Below are positions 7,404 to 15,077 of a stretch of 34,970 bases of DNA, piece by piece. The notes beneath the pieces were generated by a model. That model saw only the letters and a list, made by a program, of their open reading frames with translations, did no database searches and was not told the DNA's origin. How positions within the stretch are numbered: the stretch's first letter is position 1; each line of letters opens with the position of its first letter. Source of the DNA: an uncultured Lentisphaeraceae bacterium (GTDB lineage Bacteria; Verrucomicrobiota; Kiritimatiellia; RFP12; DVOR01). The DNA lies in the NCBI GenBank assembly GCA_937892925.1, contig CALBHX010000002.1, forward strand, positions 1-34,970, written 5' to 3'. The position numbers were made by a program, and so were the translations under genes.

Positions 7404-8069
7404 AGTGGTATGGGGTTGCAGAAAGACTTCGGCAATGGGGCGGATTCCAGCATGATGCCATGCATCGAGTGTGACGGAGCCATGTTCGAAACAAAGTTTT
7501 AGAATGCCTCGGTGATGCCATTGGCTGTCGTCCACATGACGGAGTTCCTTGCGTGGAAAGGTTCGTGTTTTACCGAGAGTGTAGCGGCTTAGAGCAACGC
7601 CGTCCCATTCGAATCGGGTCATTAGTCGGATGAGAAGGAGCCCTAAGAGCCCAACTCCAGCTAGAAAACCAATGGCGGCACTAATAAATTGCGTCCGAAT
7701 GGCTTCAGCATCATACAACGGAGATAAAAACATTTGTTGTGCGGCTGTTATGGAGTGTGCTCGCGGGTCGTTTGCTCGTTCCCAGGATTGAAACGTTTCC
7801 GTAATTTTCTTGGGAACATTCAAGCCGGCCTTTCGAAATGCTTCGACTAATGGTGCCACGCCAGTCTTTGCGGTATTCATCCAGTCTGTGGCTGTCAATT
7901 CTTGTTTGGCCAATGATTGAAAGACTGGGGTTACTTTGGCATTCTCCTGAGGATACCCGTAGGCACCATCGAAAAGAAACCATCCGGAAAGTACCCAAAA
8001 CAGAAGCGTTACACCAACCAGGCGTAGCGCATATTCGCGATTGATTGAAGTGGCTAGTCTTTTTCCCAT
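7377..8069 (-). CDS. Two-span membrane protein with C-terminal PH-like domain, unknown function
   Basis: I do not recognise a named family. From the ATG at 8069 the product is 230 aa. A first membrane helix (about residues 14-33, RLVGVTLLFWVLSGWFLF) leads to a loop of about 95 residues rich in charged helices. A second helix follows (about 128-150, FISAAIGFLAGVGLLGLLLI), then a C-terminal cytoplasmic domain of about 75 residues. Alternating hydrophobics in the tail (ALSRYTLGKTRTFPRKEL, HHRGILKLCF, SVTLDAWHHAGI) resemble bacterial PH-like domains; this is tentative. The frame extends 36 codons further, but the extended -10 element TGCTATACT lies inside that extension, so 8069 is preferred. That leaves the ATG seven bases from the -10 hexamer: a leaderless message. 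The gene precedes purC by 31 bases. Confidence 0.72.
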   Translation of the reverse strand: MGKRLATSINREYALRLVGVTLLFWVLSGWFLFDGAYGYPQENAKVTPVFQSLAKQELTATDWMNTAKTGVAPLVEAFRKAGLNVPKKITETFQSWERANDPRAHSITAAQQMFLSPLYDAEAIRTQFISAAIGFLAGVGLLGLLLIRLMTRFEWDGVALSRYTLGKTRTFPRKELRHVDDSQWHHRGILKLCFEHGSVTLDAWHHAGIRPIAEVFLQPHTTCNPIEPAP

Positions 8070-8076
8070 AGAGTAC

Positions 8077-8085
8077 AGTATAGCA
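8077..8085 (-). promoter_or_regulatory. Extended -10 promoter giving a leaderless message
   Basis: TGCTATACT on the minus strand ends seven bases before the ATG at 8069. Transcription starting at the usual distance would begin at or one base before the A of the ATG. No -35 consensus and no Shine-Dalgarno sequence are visible. Confidence 0.55.
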
Positions 8086-8998
8086 CACCCTGCCATAGCA
8101 TATAGTCTGTATGGATTTTTACGTATGCTGGGCTGCATATTCGTATATCTATTCAGATTCAGACTGCTCTGCATCATACGTTTCGTAGTGGATGTTTCTA
8201 CAACGAGTAATTATCGTGTTTAGCAAACATGCCTATGAGGAATGTGGTCATAAAGCGTGTAAGATGTTTTTCCTTATGTCGGAGTTTCATGTTTACAGGT
8301 TTGGTATCGTCTCTGTGAGATGATGAGACTATTAAATGAACGATTCTTTAGCCTTTGAGTAACAATATTCTTATTGCAACCTATATTCAGTAGACGCTAT
8401 CGGTTAGTTTAAAGAATATTGGTATATGACTAAGTGCGGAGATTGACGGTTAATAGGTATGCCGCCGGGAAGTCTAATTTGTGGCATCGCAAAAGAACTA
8501 CTCGAATTGTTTTCATGTTCAGACAGAGTCGCGCAAGTGTAACCGTTCAGTTTTCAGAAAAGAGTACCAGGGTTTCATAGTACGGGAATAGGAAGCAGGG
8601 TTGGAACATGTTCATTATTTATGCACATCTCATTTTTGTGTAACGATGTGACATGGACAAGACGCTTACATCCTATTATTCTGCTGATGTATCGCCTACA
8701 GTTAAATCTTTTGAGAAATAAATGGTGGGGTTTTATTTTCTACAAACGCCTAATACTTGTCTTTAGGTATTCGTTATTTTTAACTATCCCTGTCGTCGTT
8801 CCTACTACACTGGTGTATTGCCTTCGTTATTCGCTTTGATATCGGTCTCTTCTCTGATTTCAATTTTTCGCGTAGTCTCATTGCTAACGAAAAGTTCGCG
8901 TGAGAGAGTACTCTAATAAGGCGGGTGGGCGTACAGCGTTAAACTCGTTGGAGCCAAATGAATCATGTGAGGCGAGGTAAATGTGTAATAGTATCTGT
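8086..8998. other. Long gene-free stretch
   Basis: About 0.9 kb without a convincing gene on either strand. The longest plus-strand frame (8621-8839) encodes a 72-residue, Leu/Tyr/Arg-rich peptide with no ribosome site and no family resemblance. I found no tRNA, tmRNA, 6S, SRP or RNase P RNA hallmark. A 10-base palindrome GAACATGTTC occurs at 8604-8613. The stretch could be decayed sequence or hold an unrecognised small RNA. Confidence 0.5.
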
Positions 8999-9030
8999 CG
9001 TAGAAATCAGATGGAGAGAAGATTTCTACG
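8999..9030. repeat. Perfect 10-bp inverted repeat upstream of the AEC permease
   Basis: CGTAGAAATC (8999-9008) and GATTTCTACG (9021-9030) are exact reverse complements separated by 12 bases. The repeat ends 66 bases before the permease ATG and lies just after an AT-rich region (TAATAGTAT, about 8986-8994) that could be a -10. It may be an operator for a dimeric regulator or an RNA hairpin in the leader. It lacks a T run, so it is not a terminator. Confidence 0.6.
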
Positions 9031-9096
9031 CATCTGGTACGCACAGACGTTGGTGATGTGCTAGACTACGCCCGTTTATTTGAAAGGCTCGCCAAT

Positions 9097-10065
9097 ATGC
9101 TTGACACTGCAATTCAGATTCTGGCTATTTTCTCTATGATTGGGGTGGGGGTGGTCGCAGGTAAATGGAAATGGTTTCCGGAGGATTTTTCAACTCATCT
9201 TTCCAAGTTGCTTTTGCGCGTCTTCTATCCATCGCTTCTGTTTTCTGCCATTCTACGTAACTATACGCTTTCTGCCATTTTGAAAAATATGGTTTTGCCA
9301 CTTGGAGCTGCTGGTATTATTGTCATGGGGTGGAGTGTTGGATGGGTGGCAAAGCGGTATTTTGTCCGCCACTTTCGTGCGCCAACGCGTCGCGCGTTTC
9401 ATTTCTCGTGTACGATGAATAACTATTCTTTTTTACCCATTATGATCATTTCCGGGACGGCTCTCGGGGAAAAGGGGGTGGCAATGGTGGCATTAACGAC
9501 AATTGCGTCTGATACCCTAATGTGGACATTGGGGTTTCGGACGTTTACCGGGAGCAAGGTGCGTTTAAGGACATTACCGGCGCTGTTACTCAGACCGCCG
9601 ATTTTGGCTCTTTTTTCAGCTATATGCGCTTTATTTATATTTCATTTCTTAGGTATTACGCAAGAAAGTCTTCGCATTTTGCCGGTACGTGTGGCGTTGG
9701 ATACGCTGTATAAATATTTGGGTGGTGCGACCATTCCAACAAGTGCAATTGTGTGCGGAATGCGTTTGGCACAATTGGATATTAGGGGGCTTTTTTCATC
9801 CTTACAGTTGGCAGTCGCGGGGTGTCGGATGATTTTAATCCCGGCATTAATTATTACTATTCTCTGTTTTTTGCCGTTATCGGGAGAAGAGCGAACAGTT
9901 TTCGGCATTATTGCGCTTATGCCTGGGGCGATGGTCGGGGTGTCGATGGCGGAAGTCTATGGTGGCGATGTCCCATTTATATCTGCTATGATCTTGAATA
10001 CACATGTATTATGTCTGGTGACGGTGCCGATAGGGCTTTGGGTTCTTAACACGGTTACTGTGTGA
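9097..10065 (+). CDS. AEC-family (auxin efflux carrier) transporter
   Basis: A polytopic inner-membrane carrier of 322 aa with about nine to ten hydrophobic helices. The N-terminus ILAIFSMIGVGVVAGKWKWF followed by LSKLLLRVFYPSLLFSAIL is typical of the family, as is the central SFLPIMIISGTALGEKG segment. The last third (LMPGAMVGVSMAEVYGGD) carries the family's Gly/Pro-rich pattern. Members export or import malate, other dicarboxylates or amino-acid-like compounds, or auxin in plants; substrate cannot be assigned here. The frame opens at a GTG at 9058, but the ATG at 9097 has AAAGG nine bases upstream and gives the usual N-terminus. It is the only protein gene on the plus strand, facing ileS tail to tail. 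The inverted repeat at 8999-9030 may regulate it. Confidence 0.88.
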   Translation: MLDTAIQILAIFSMIGVGVVAGKWKWFPEDFSTHLSKLLLRVFYPSLLFSAILRNYTLSAILKNMVLPLGAAGIIVMGWSVGWVAKRYFVRHFRAPTRRAFHFSCTMNNYSFLPIMIISGTALGEKGVAMVALTTIASDTLMWTLGFRTFTGSKVRLRTLPALLLRPPILALFSAICALFIFHFLGITQESLRILPVRVALDTLYKYLGGATIPTSAIVCGMRLAQLDIRGLFSSLQLAVAGCRMILIPALIITILCFLPLSGEERTVFGIIALMPGAMVGVSMAEVYGGDVPFISAMILNTHVLCLVTVPIGLWVLNTVTV

Positions 10066-10107
10066 GTGACGGCCGAAATAGACTTCTGCTAGCGGTTTAA
10101 TATAGAA

Positions 10108-10134
10108 AGCGTAGGCGGAATTCCCGTTCACGCT
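10108..10134. terminator. Imperfect hairpin between converging permease and ileS genes
   Basis: AGCGT and ACGCT close a stem of about 11 pairs (one mismatch, two G-T pairs) around AATTC. It lies between the permease stop (10065) and the ileS stop (10161). On the minus strand it is followed by TTTCTATATT, so it best serves ileS. The T run is weak. Confidence 0.4.
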
Positions 10135-10160
10135 CCCTATATTTGGTGTTATGTTTATAA

Positions 10161-13100
10161 TTATTTTGGGTCAATGGTGATATGGACATCGTGCCCGTTC
10201 AGTTCAATGGGATCTCCCGTCGGGTCGCCAAAGAGCAACGCATCACCCTGCACTTCTTCAAGAATTGTGTCTTGCCAGGCTTCAAGCGCGGCAGAGACTT
10301 CATCATCTGCCGCTACGGTAACTTCGATACGTTGTGTCACGTCCAAATCTGCTTCTTTACGTAGAGCCTGCACCTTTGAGACGAACTCACGCATAAGTCC
10401 CTCTGCGATCAAGGCGGCTGACAATGCAGTTTCCAAGGCTACGACAATATCCCCCTCGGCGGCGACGACGAGACCGTCTCGTGGTTCACGTCGAATGATT
10501 ACATCTTCAGGCGTAAGGGTGACAGTTTCTCCTTGAACGCAAAACGTAATAGCATTTCCACGTGCCAATGCAGCCGTTTGCTCCGTATTGATTGTGGCGA
10601 TGGCAGCAGCAACCGATTTCATCTTCGAACCGAATCTTGGACCAAGCCGCTTAAAATCAGCTTTAAGCGACAAGTTGGCTAGCCGAGTTTCATCATCTCC
10701 AAAGGCAATATTCTTGACATTGAGCTCGTCTTTGATGATATCCACGTACTTGGCGAGTTCGGTTCGGAGTGCATCATTAGTACTGACGATATGCAAACAG
10801 GCTAGCGGTTGCCGCACTTTAAGATCTTTATCGGTTCGTAGTTGGCGTCCGAGGCTGACCACACATTGAACCGATGCCATTTCTGTTTCCAATTGAAGGT
10901 CGCGAGCTTGCACATTGGGCACAGGGAAGTTACATAAGTGCACACTCTCTGGATCGCTATGGCCGCGCAGGTTACGAAAGATTTGTTCACTGATAAACGG
11001 GCAAAATGGTGCGGCTACTTTTGAGAGCTGAACCAACACATATCGGAGTGTCCGGTAAGCATTTCGCTTGTCTGTGTCGTCCTCGCTCTTCCAGAACCGC
11101 CGACGCGAACGCCGAATGTACCAGTTTGTTAGCGCATCAACAAACGCAACAAAAGGGCGCACAGCTTTTTGCAGATCATAAGCGTCCATGGCGGAGGTTA
11201 CGTCTGCAATGAGTGTTTCCATTGAAGAGATGATCCAACGGTCGAGCACGTGCGGGGAATGCGGGCTGCAAACTTCGTCTTCTTCAAATCGGTCTGCATT
11301 TGCGTAGGTAACGAAGAAACTGTATGCATTCCACCATGGGATAAGGAGATCTCGAAGTATTTGTCGGACACCATTTTCTGAGAATCGTAGGTTTTCTGCC
11401 CGTACAACGGGTGAATTGATTAAGTAAAGACGTAAAGCGTCAGCCCCGAATTGATCTATGACTTGCCGCGGATCAGGGTAATTTTTGAGCCGTTTAGACA
11501 TTTTTTTGCCATCTTCGGCCAGTACCAATCCATTAACGATCACATTTCTGTAGGGTGCTTTACCGAAGAGCAGAGTCCCAAGGACGAGCAGGGTATAAAA
11601 CCAGCCACGCGTCTGATCGAGCCCCTCGGCAATAAAGTCTGCGGGGAAAAAGTCTTCTAGAGGCTTTCCAGAGAAAGGGTAATGCTGCTGTGCATAGGGC
11701 ATAGATCCGGATTCAAACCAGCAATCGAGCACCTCTGGCGTTCGGCGGTAGGTTTTCCCTTCGCGATGAATTACAATTTTATCGATGAAATGTTTGTGGA
11801 GATCTGTTATGGGCTGTCCGGAAAGAGCCTCCAATTCAGCCACTGACCCGATGCAGATCATGTCAGAGGGATTGGCTTCATTGATCCAAACAGGAAGACA
11901 AGAACCCCAGAATCGGTTACGTGAGATGTTCCAGTCTTTGGCCTCACGTAACCAGTTCCCAAAACGGTTTGCCCCTACGGCTTCTGGTTGCCAGTGGACG
12001 GTGGAATTGTTTTGCGTCAAGCGATCATGCAAGTCTTCAACGCGGACGTACCAAGCGTCAATTGCACGGTAAATGAGAGGGGTGTCCGTGCGATCACAGA
12101 AGGGATATGAGTGGACGATGGTTGCTTGATGAACGAGCTTTCCATTGTTTTTTAACGCTTTGATAATGTCTTTATCGCAGTCTTTGCAGAACCGACCGCG
12201 CCATGCTTCCGGAGCGGGAGCCACAAACGCACATGCTTCATCCAGTGGGTCTTCGAGTGCAATACCGGCAGCTGAGCAGACTCGAAAATCGTCTTCTCCA
12301 TAGGCTGGTGAGTTATGAACTAACCCGGTACCATCCGTGGTGGTGACATAGTTGTCAACAAGAACCTGAAAGGCGTTGGGCTTGTCTTTGTATTGCGGAA
12401 AGATAGGTTCGTAACGAAGTCCTTCAAGAGCTTGCCCTTTGAAGCGTTCAAGAATTTCAATCGTGGCGACAGTCTTACCGAAAACGGCATTTAACCTAGC
12501 TTCGGCGAGGATATAAACGGAACCATCAGTGTCTTTGACTGCAACGTAGTCAATTTCTGGCCCGGCACAAATGGCCAGGTTGGTTAAGAGTGTCCAGGGC
12601 GTGGTTGTCCAAACAAGCAGATAGCAAGCATCCCCCCATGCCGGGTGAGCACCTTTTGTGATTTTACAACGAACAGTTACGGCCGGGTCTTGAACGTCTT
12701 TGTAGTTATTACCTGCTTCAAAATTGGAAAGTGGGGTGGAGAGCTTCCATGAATATGGCATGATCCGATGGCTTTTATAAATCCGACCCTGATCCCACAA
12801 TTGCTTGAACACCCACCAGACGGTTTCCATGAAGGCTGGCTGCATGGTTTTATAGTCGTTGTCGAAATCTACCCAGCGTCCCATGCGTGTAACAGTTTCC
12901 CTCCATTGGGAAACATAACGTAACACCATTGCACGGCACTGTTCATTGAAAGCATCTACGCCGTGATTTCGGATTTCGTAGGCTCCACTTACGCCGAGGG
13001 CATCTTGAGCAAGCGCTTCAATCGGCAACCCGTGGCAGTCCCATCCAAATCGGCGCTCAACATAATGTCCGCGCATGGTTTGATAACGTGGAACGATGTC

Positions 13101-13295
13101 CTTGATGGTTCCGGCGAGTAAGTGTCCATAATGGGGGAGCCCGGTGGCGAACGGGGGGCCATCGTAGAAACGAAAAACCGGAGCATTTCGCCGCGCATCA
13201 AGTGTTTTGGAAAAGATTTTCTCTTTTTCCCAGAACGTTAAAACGTCAACTTCGTTTTTGGAGAAATCAGGACGATTGGAGACTGGAGTAAACAT
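10161..13295 (-). CDS. ileS: Isoleucyl-tRNA synthetase, type 2 (eukaryote-like)
   Basis: Charges tRNA-Ile. The 1044-aa protein has the class I signature HYGH at 55-58 (inside PPFATGLPHYGHLLAG) and KMSKR at about 598-602, followed by LKNYPDP. The editing domain lies between them (VWTTTPWTLLTNLA near 235, GEDDF near 333). The flanking sequences DGPPFATGLPHYGH and RRFGWDCHGLPIE are those of the eukaryotic-cytosolic and bacterial IleRS2 branch. The length also fits type 2 (about 1030-1090 aa) better than type 1 (about 930 aa). IleRS2 enzymes are known to be much less sensitive to mupirocin. The open frame begins at a TTG (13313); the ATG at 13295 gives the natural start, but no good ribosome site is present. 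It lies 63 bases after the EIIA gene, and a separate promoter could not be defined. No T-box is seen in that gap. Confidence 0.95.
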   Translation of the reverse strand: MFTPVSNRPDFSKNEVDVLTFWEKEKIFSKTLDARRNAPVFRFYDGPPFATGLPHYGHLLAGTIKDIVPRYQTMRGHYVERRFGWDCHGLPIEALAQDALGVSGAYEIRNHGVDAFNEQCRAMVLRYVSQWRETVTRMGRWVDFDNDYKTMQPAFMETVWWVFKQLWDQGRIYKSHRIMPYSWKLSTPLSNFEAGNNYKDVQDPAVTVRCKITKGAHPAWGDACYLLVWTTTPWTLLTNLAICAGPEIDYVAVKDTDGSVYILAEARLNAVFGKTVATIEILERFKGQALEGLRYEPIFPQYKDKPNAFQVLVDNYVTTTDGTGLVHNSPAYGEDDFRVCSAAGIALEDPLDEACAFVAPAPEAWRGRFCKDCDKDIIKALKNNGKLVHQATIVHSYPFCDRTDTPLIYRAIDAWYVRVEDLHDRLTQNNSTVHWQPEAVGANRFGNWLREAKDWNISRNRFWGSCLPVWINEANPSDMICIGSVAELEALSGQPITDLHKHFIDKIVIHREGKTYRRTPEVLDCWFESGSMPYAQQHYPFSGKPLEDFFPADFIAEGLDQTRGWFYTLLVLGTLLFGKAPYRNVIVNGLVLAEDGKKMSKRLKNYPDPRQVIDQFGADALRLYLINSPVVRAENLRFSENGVRQILRDLLIPWWNAYSFFVTYANADRFEEDEVCSPHSPHVLDRWIISSMETLIADVTSAMDAYDLQKAVRPFVAFVDALTNWYIRRSRRRFWKSEDDTDKRNAYRTLRYVLVQLSKVAAPFCPFISEQIFRNLRGHSDPESVHLCNFPVPNVQARDLQLETEMASVQCVVSLGRQLRTDKDLKVRQPLACLHIVSTNDALRTELAKYVDIIKDELNVKNIAFGDDETRLANLSLKADFKRLGPRFGSKMKSVAAAIATINTEQTAALARGNAITFCVQGETVTLTPEDVIIRREPRDGLVVAAEGDIVVALETALSAALIAEGLMREFVSKVQALRKEADLDVTQRIEVTVAADDEVSAALEAWQDTILEEVQGDALLFGDPTGDPIELNGHDVHITIDPK

Positions 13296-13358
13296 AGCAA
13301 TACAGCAATACAAACAGGAATACTCTACTAGTGTGCGTAAGAAAAATACACAGGCATA

Positions 13359-13814
13359 TTATTGATGGAGAAGAGCCAACACGTGTTCACGATCGGGAGC
13401 TTCGATGATGGCAGTGCGTTTGGCGGTATCCATCAGTGTGCGGCTGATGTTTCCAAGAAAAATGATGTAACCGGAACCGGCAGCTGGAGGCACTAACATA
13501 AGGATGACGACTTTGGTCGGCAATCCATCAGGTGCATCAGCAGGGAATCCTTCTTTGTGGATACCAACAGCACAGACTAATTCATCAACAACGTCCGTTC
13601 GCCCGTGCGGAAGTGCAATTTCATCGGTCATAACTGTAGATGCGGACATCTCACGGCGGACAATGGCTTGTTTGGCTTCTTCACGTTTGTTTTCTGGAAG
13701 CGTACCGGCTACCACAAGGGCATCTACTAATTCTGCAATTACTCCGAAAATATCTTCACTTTTGAGTGAGGGAATGACAACGGCCTTGTTCAGCATGGTG
13801 TCGTAGGTATTCAT
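13359..13814 (-). CDS. PTS EIIA-type protein (fructose/nitrogen class, PtsN-like)
   Basis: A 151-aa stand-alone EIIA domain of the fructose-mannitol/Ntr class. The phosphorylatable histidine is His70 in EIALPHGR, the position expected for the family. The C-terminal half (KVVILMLVPPAAGSGYI, then LGNISRTL) shows the usual fold. Such proteins accept phosphate from HPr/NPr and either pass it to a sugar permease or act as regulators. No EIIB, EIIC, HPr or EI gene is here, so a regulatory role is more likely, by inference. The chosen ATG (13814) lies behind AGAGG at somewhat long spacing. The longer frame from a GTG overlaps the aminotransferase stop by four bases (GTGA). It follows the aminotransferase gene with a gap of 20 bases and is probably in the same operon. 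Confidence 0.88.
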   Translation of the reverse strand: MNTYDTMLNKAVVIPSLKSEDIFGVIAELVDALVVAGTLPENKREEAKQAIVRREMSASTVMTDEIALPHGRTDVVDELVCAVGIHKEGFPADAPDGLPTKVVILMLVPPAAGSGYIIFLGNISRTLMDTAKRTAIIEAPDREHVLALLHQ

Positions 13815-13834
13815 GAAATCGTATCCTCTTCGTC

Positions 13835-14803
13835 TCACATATAGCGGACGCGCAATGCGTCATTTTCCAATGTGTCTCGTTCAATCATTTCATCCAGTGC
13901 TCGCCCAATGGGGCCTGGTTTACCATCACCCACATGGCGTCCGTTATATTCAACAACGGAGGCCACATTCAATGTGGTGCCAACGGCCAAAATTTCGTGC
14001 GCATCATAAAGCTCTTCTTCCCGAATGGGGCGGAAGACGACTCCTTTCAAGGCGCCTGTCGTTTCCAAATGTTGAGCCAACTCGGATACGCGGAGCATGG
14101 TTGTGCCGGCGAGAACAGCATCCAGCGGAGGAAAAACCAATCGTCCACTTTTTGAAACCATGCCAATGTTTTCTGTTGCGCCCTCAGTAATGTGTCCGTG
14201 GGCATCTACGCCAACCATAAAATCAACCTTCCAGACATCCGCCTCCGCACGCATCAATACATTTGGAATGTAGTTACAGGTCTTGGCTGTGGCAAAGATG
14301 GGGGACTTGACAGGAACACGGCTTTTACGCAGGGTTGCGCCTTGTGGGTGTCGGTGCATAAAAGGTTCGCTGCTCCCATAAATAAGAATATAGAGCGCGG
14401 CACCATCACTTTCGCCGGGTGCCACGCCCATTCCGCCTGGGCCGCGACTCAATAATACACGAATGGCACATTGTGGTTGTTGAGCGGCTTCCAGGGCTTG
14501 AAGCACTTTTTCCCGCAATGCTTCGGGGCCTTTTCTGAACGTAAGGCCAATCAGATAGGCACTGCGTTGTAAGCGCTGCAGATGGGCATCCAGGTTGTAA
14601 ACAGCACCATTGAGGCACTTCATGGTCTCAAAAACTCCATCTCCACGGTGGGTTAGGTGATCATGGAATGGAATCAACATGAGAGCCGGATCGGTTACAT
14701 ATCCATCCAATAGGCTGGAATAAAAAAGATAATACGGCACATTGCCTGTTCGCATAGTCGCGTGCAAGGTGTCAAGAAACACATTGGGTGTGATTTCGTT
14801 CAT
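13835..14803 (-). CDS. Class IV (fold type IV PLP) aminotransferase, branched-chain/D-amino-acid/ADC-lyase family
   Basis: A 322-aa PLP enzyme. THRGDGVFETM (about 51-61) is the family's N-terminal motif. Lys174 in TAKTCNYIPN is the expected Schiff-base lysine, and ITEGATENIG (Glu207) holds the glutamate that contacts the pyridine nitrogen. Members are branched-chain aminotransferases, D-amino-acid aminotransferases and 4-amino-4-deoxychorismate lyases; sequence reading alone does not separate them. The frame opens at a TTG (14857) and has an in-frame ATG at 14833. Both overlap the promoter at 14829-14857, while the ATG at 14803 has GGAG five bases upstream, so 14803 is chosen. It is first in an operon with the EIIA gene. 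Confidence 0.87.
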   Translation of the reverse strand: MNEITPNVFLDTLHATMRTGNVPYYLFYSSLLDGYVTDPALMLIPFHDHLTHRGDGVFETMKCLNGAVYNLDAHLQRLQRSAYLIGLTFRKGPEALREKVLQALEAAQQPQCAIRVLLSRGPGGMGVAPGESDGAALYILIYGSSEPFMHRHPQGATLRKSRVPVKSPIFATAKTCNYIPNVLMRAEADVWKVDFMVGVDAHGHITEGATENIGMVSKSGRLVFPPLDAVLAGTTMLRVSELAQHLETTGALKGVVFRPIREEELYDAHEILAVGTTLNVASVVEYNGRHVGDGKPGPIGRALDEMIERDTLENDALRVRYM

Positions 14804-14828
14804 ACCGGCTCCACTGGAGTTTGCGTGT

Positions 14829-14857
14829 ATCATATCAAAAGTATCTGTGAGCCTCAA
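14829..14857 (-). promoter_or_regulatory. Promoter of the aminotransferase-EIIA operon
   Basis: The minus strand has TTGAGG (14852-14857), a 17-base spacer and TATGAT (14829-14834) preceded by TGA, an extended -10. It predicts a leader of about 20 bases with GGAG before the ATG at 14803, and argues against the longer open frame. Confidence 0.65.
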
Positions 14858-14962
14858 TCGAGGGGAAAATTAGACGTCAGAAATAAGCGATCGGTTTCGC
14901 CCCTATTTAAGAAAATGGAATGCCCTTTCGGGCGGCACGTTGAATACAGCCCAGACTTTGGG

Positions 14963-15028
14963 TGAACTCGGGGTGGGTTGTTCTTGAACTCGGGGCGGGT
15001 GAATGATGAACTAGGGCGGAGCTTGAGT
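14963..15028. repeat. Three imperfect 22-bp tandem repeats
   Basis: Units begin at 14963, 14985 and 15007, each with TGAACT. The first two share TGAACTCGGGG followed by TGGGT or CGGGT, and the third is more diverged (TGAACTAGGGCGG). They lie in the gap between the aminotransferase start and the sulfatase stop, outside any gene. Confidence 0.7.
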
Positions 15029-15077
15029 CAGAGTTAATTAAGCGAAGTTTTCGGTAAATTGCTTGCGGAGGGGAGCG

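Noticed and set aside
8604..8613. Palindrome GAACATGTTC as an SOS (LexA) box
   Set aside because: The half-sites are spaced by two bases, not the four of the Bacillus-type box, and no SOS gene follows.
8621..8839. Plus-strand 72-residue frame in the long spacer
   Set aside because: No ribosome site, atypical residue composition and no recognisable domain.
10174..12072. Several plus-strand frames of 60-120 codons opposite ileS
   Set aside because: They are antisense shadows of a well-supported gene with no ribosome sites or recognisable products.
13296..13358. T-box or other riboswitch before ileS
   Set aside because: The gap is only 63 bases, far too short for a T-box, and no T-box sequence motif is present.
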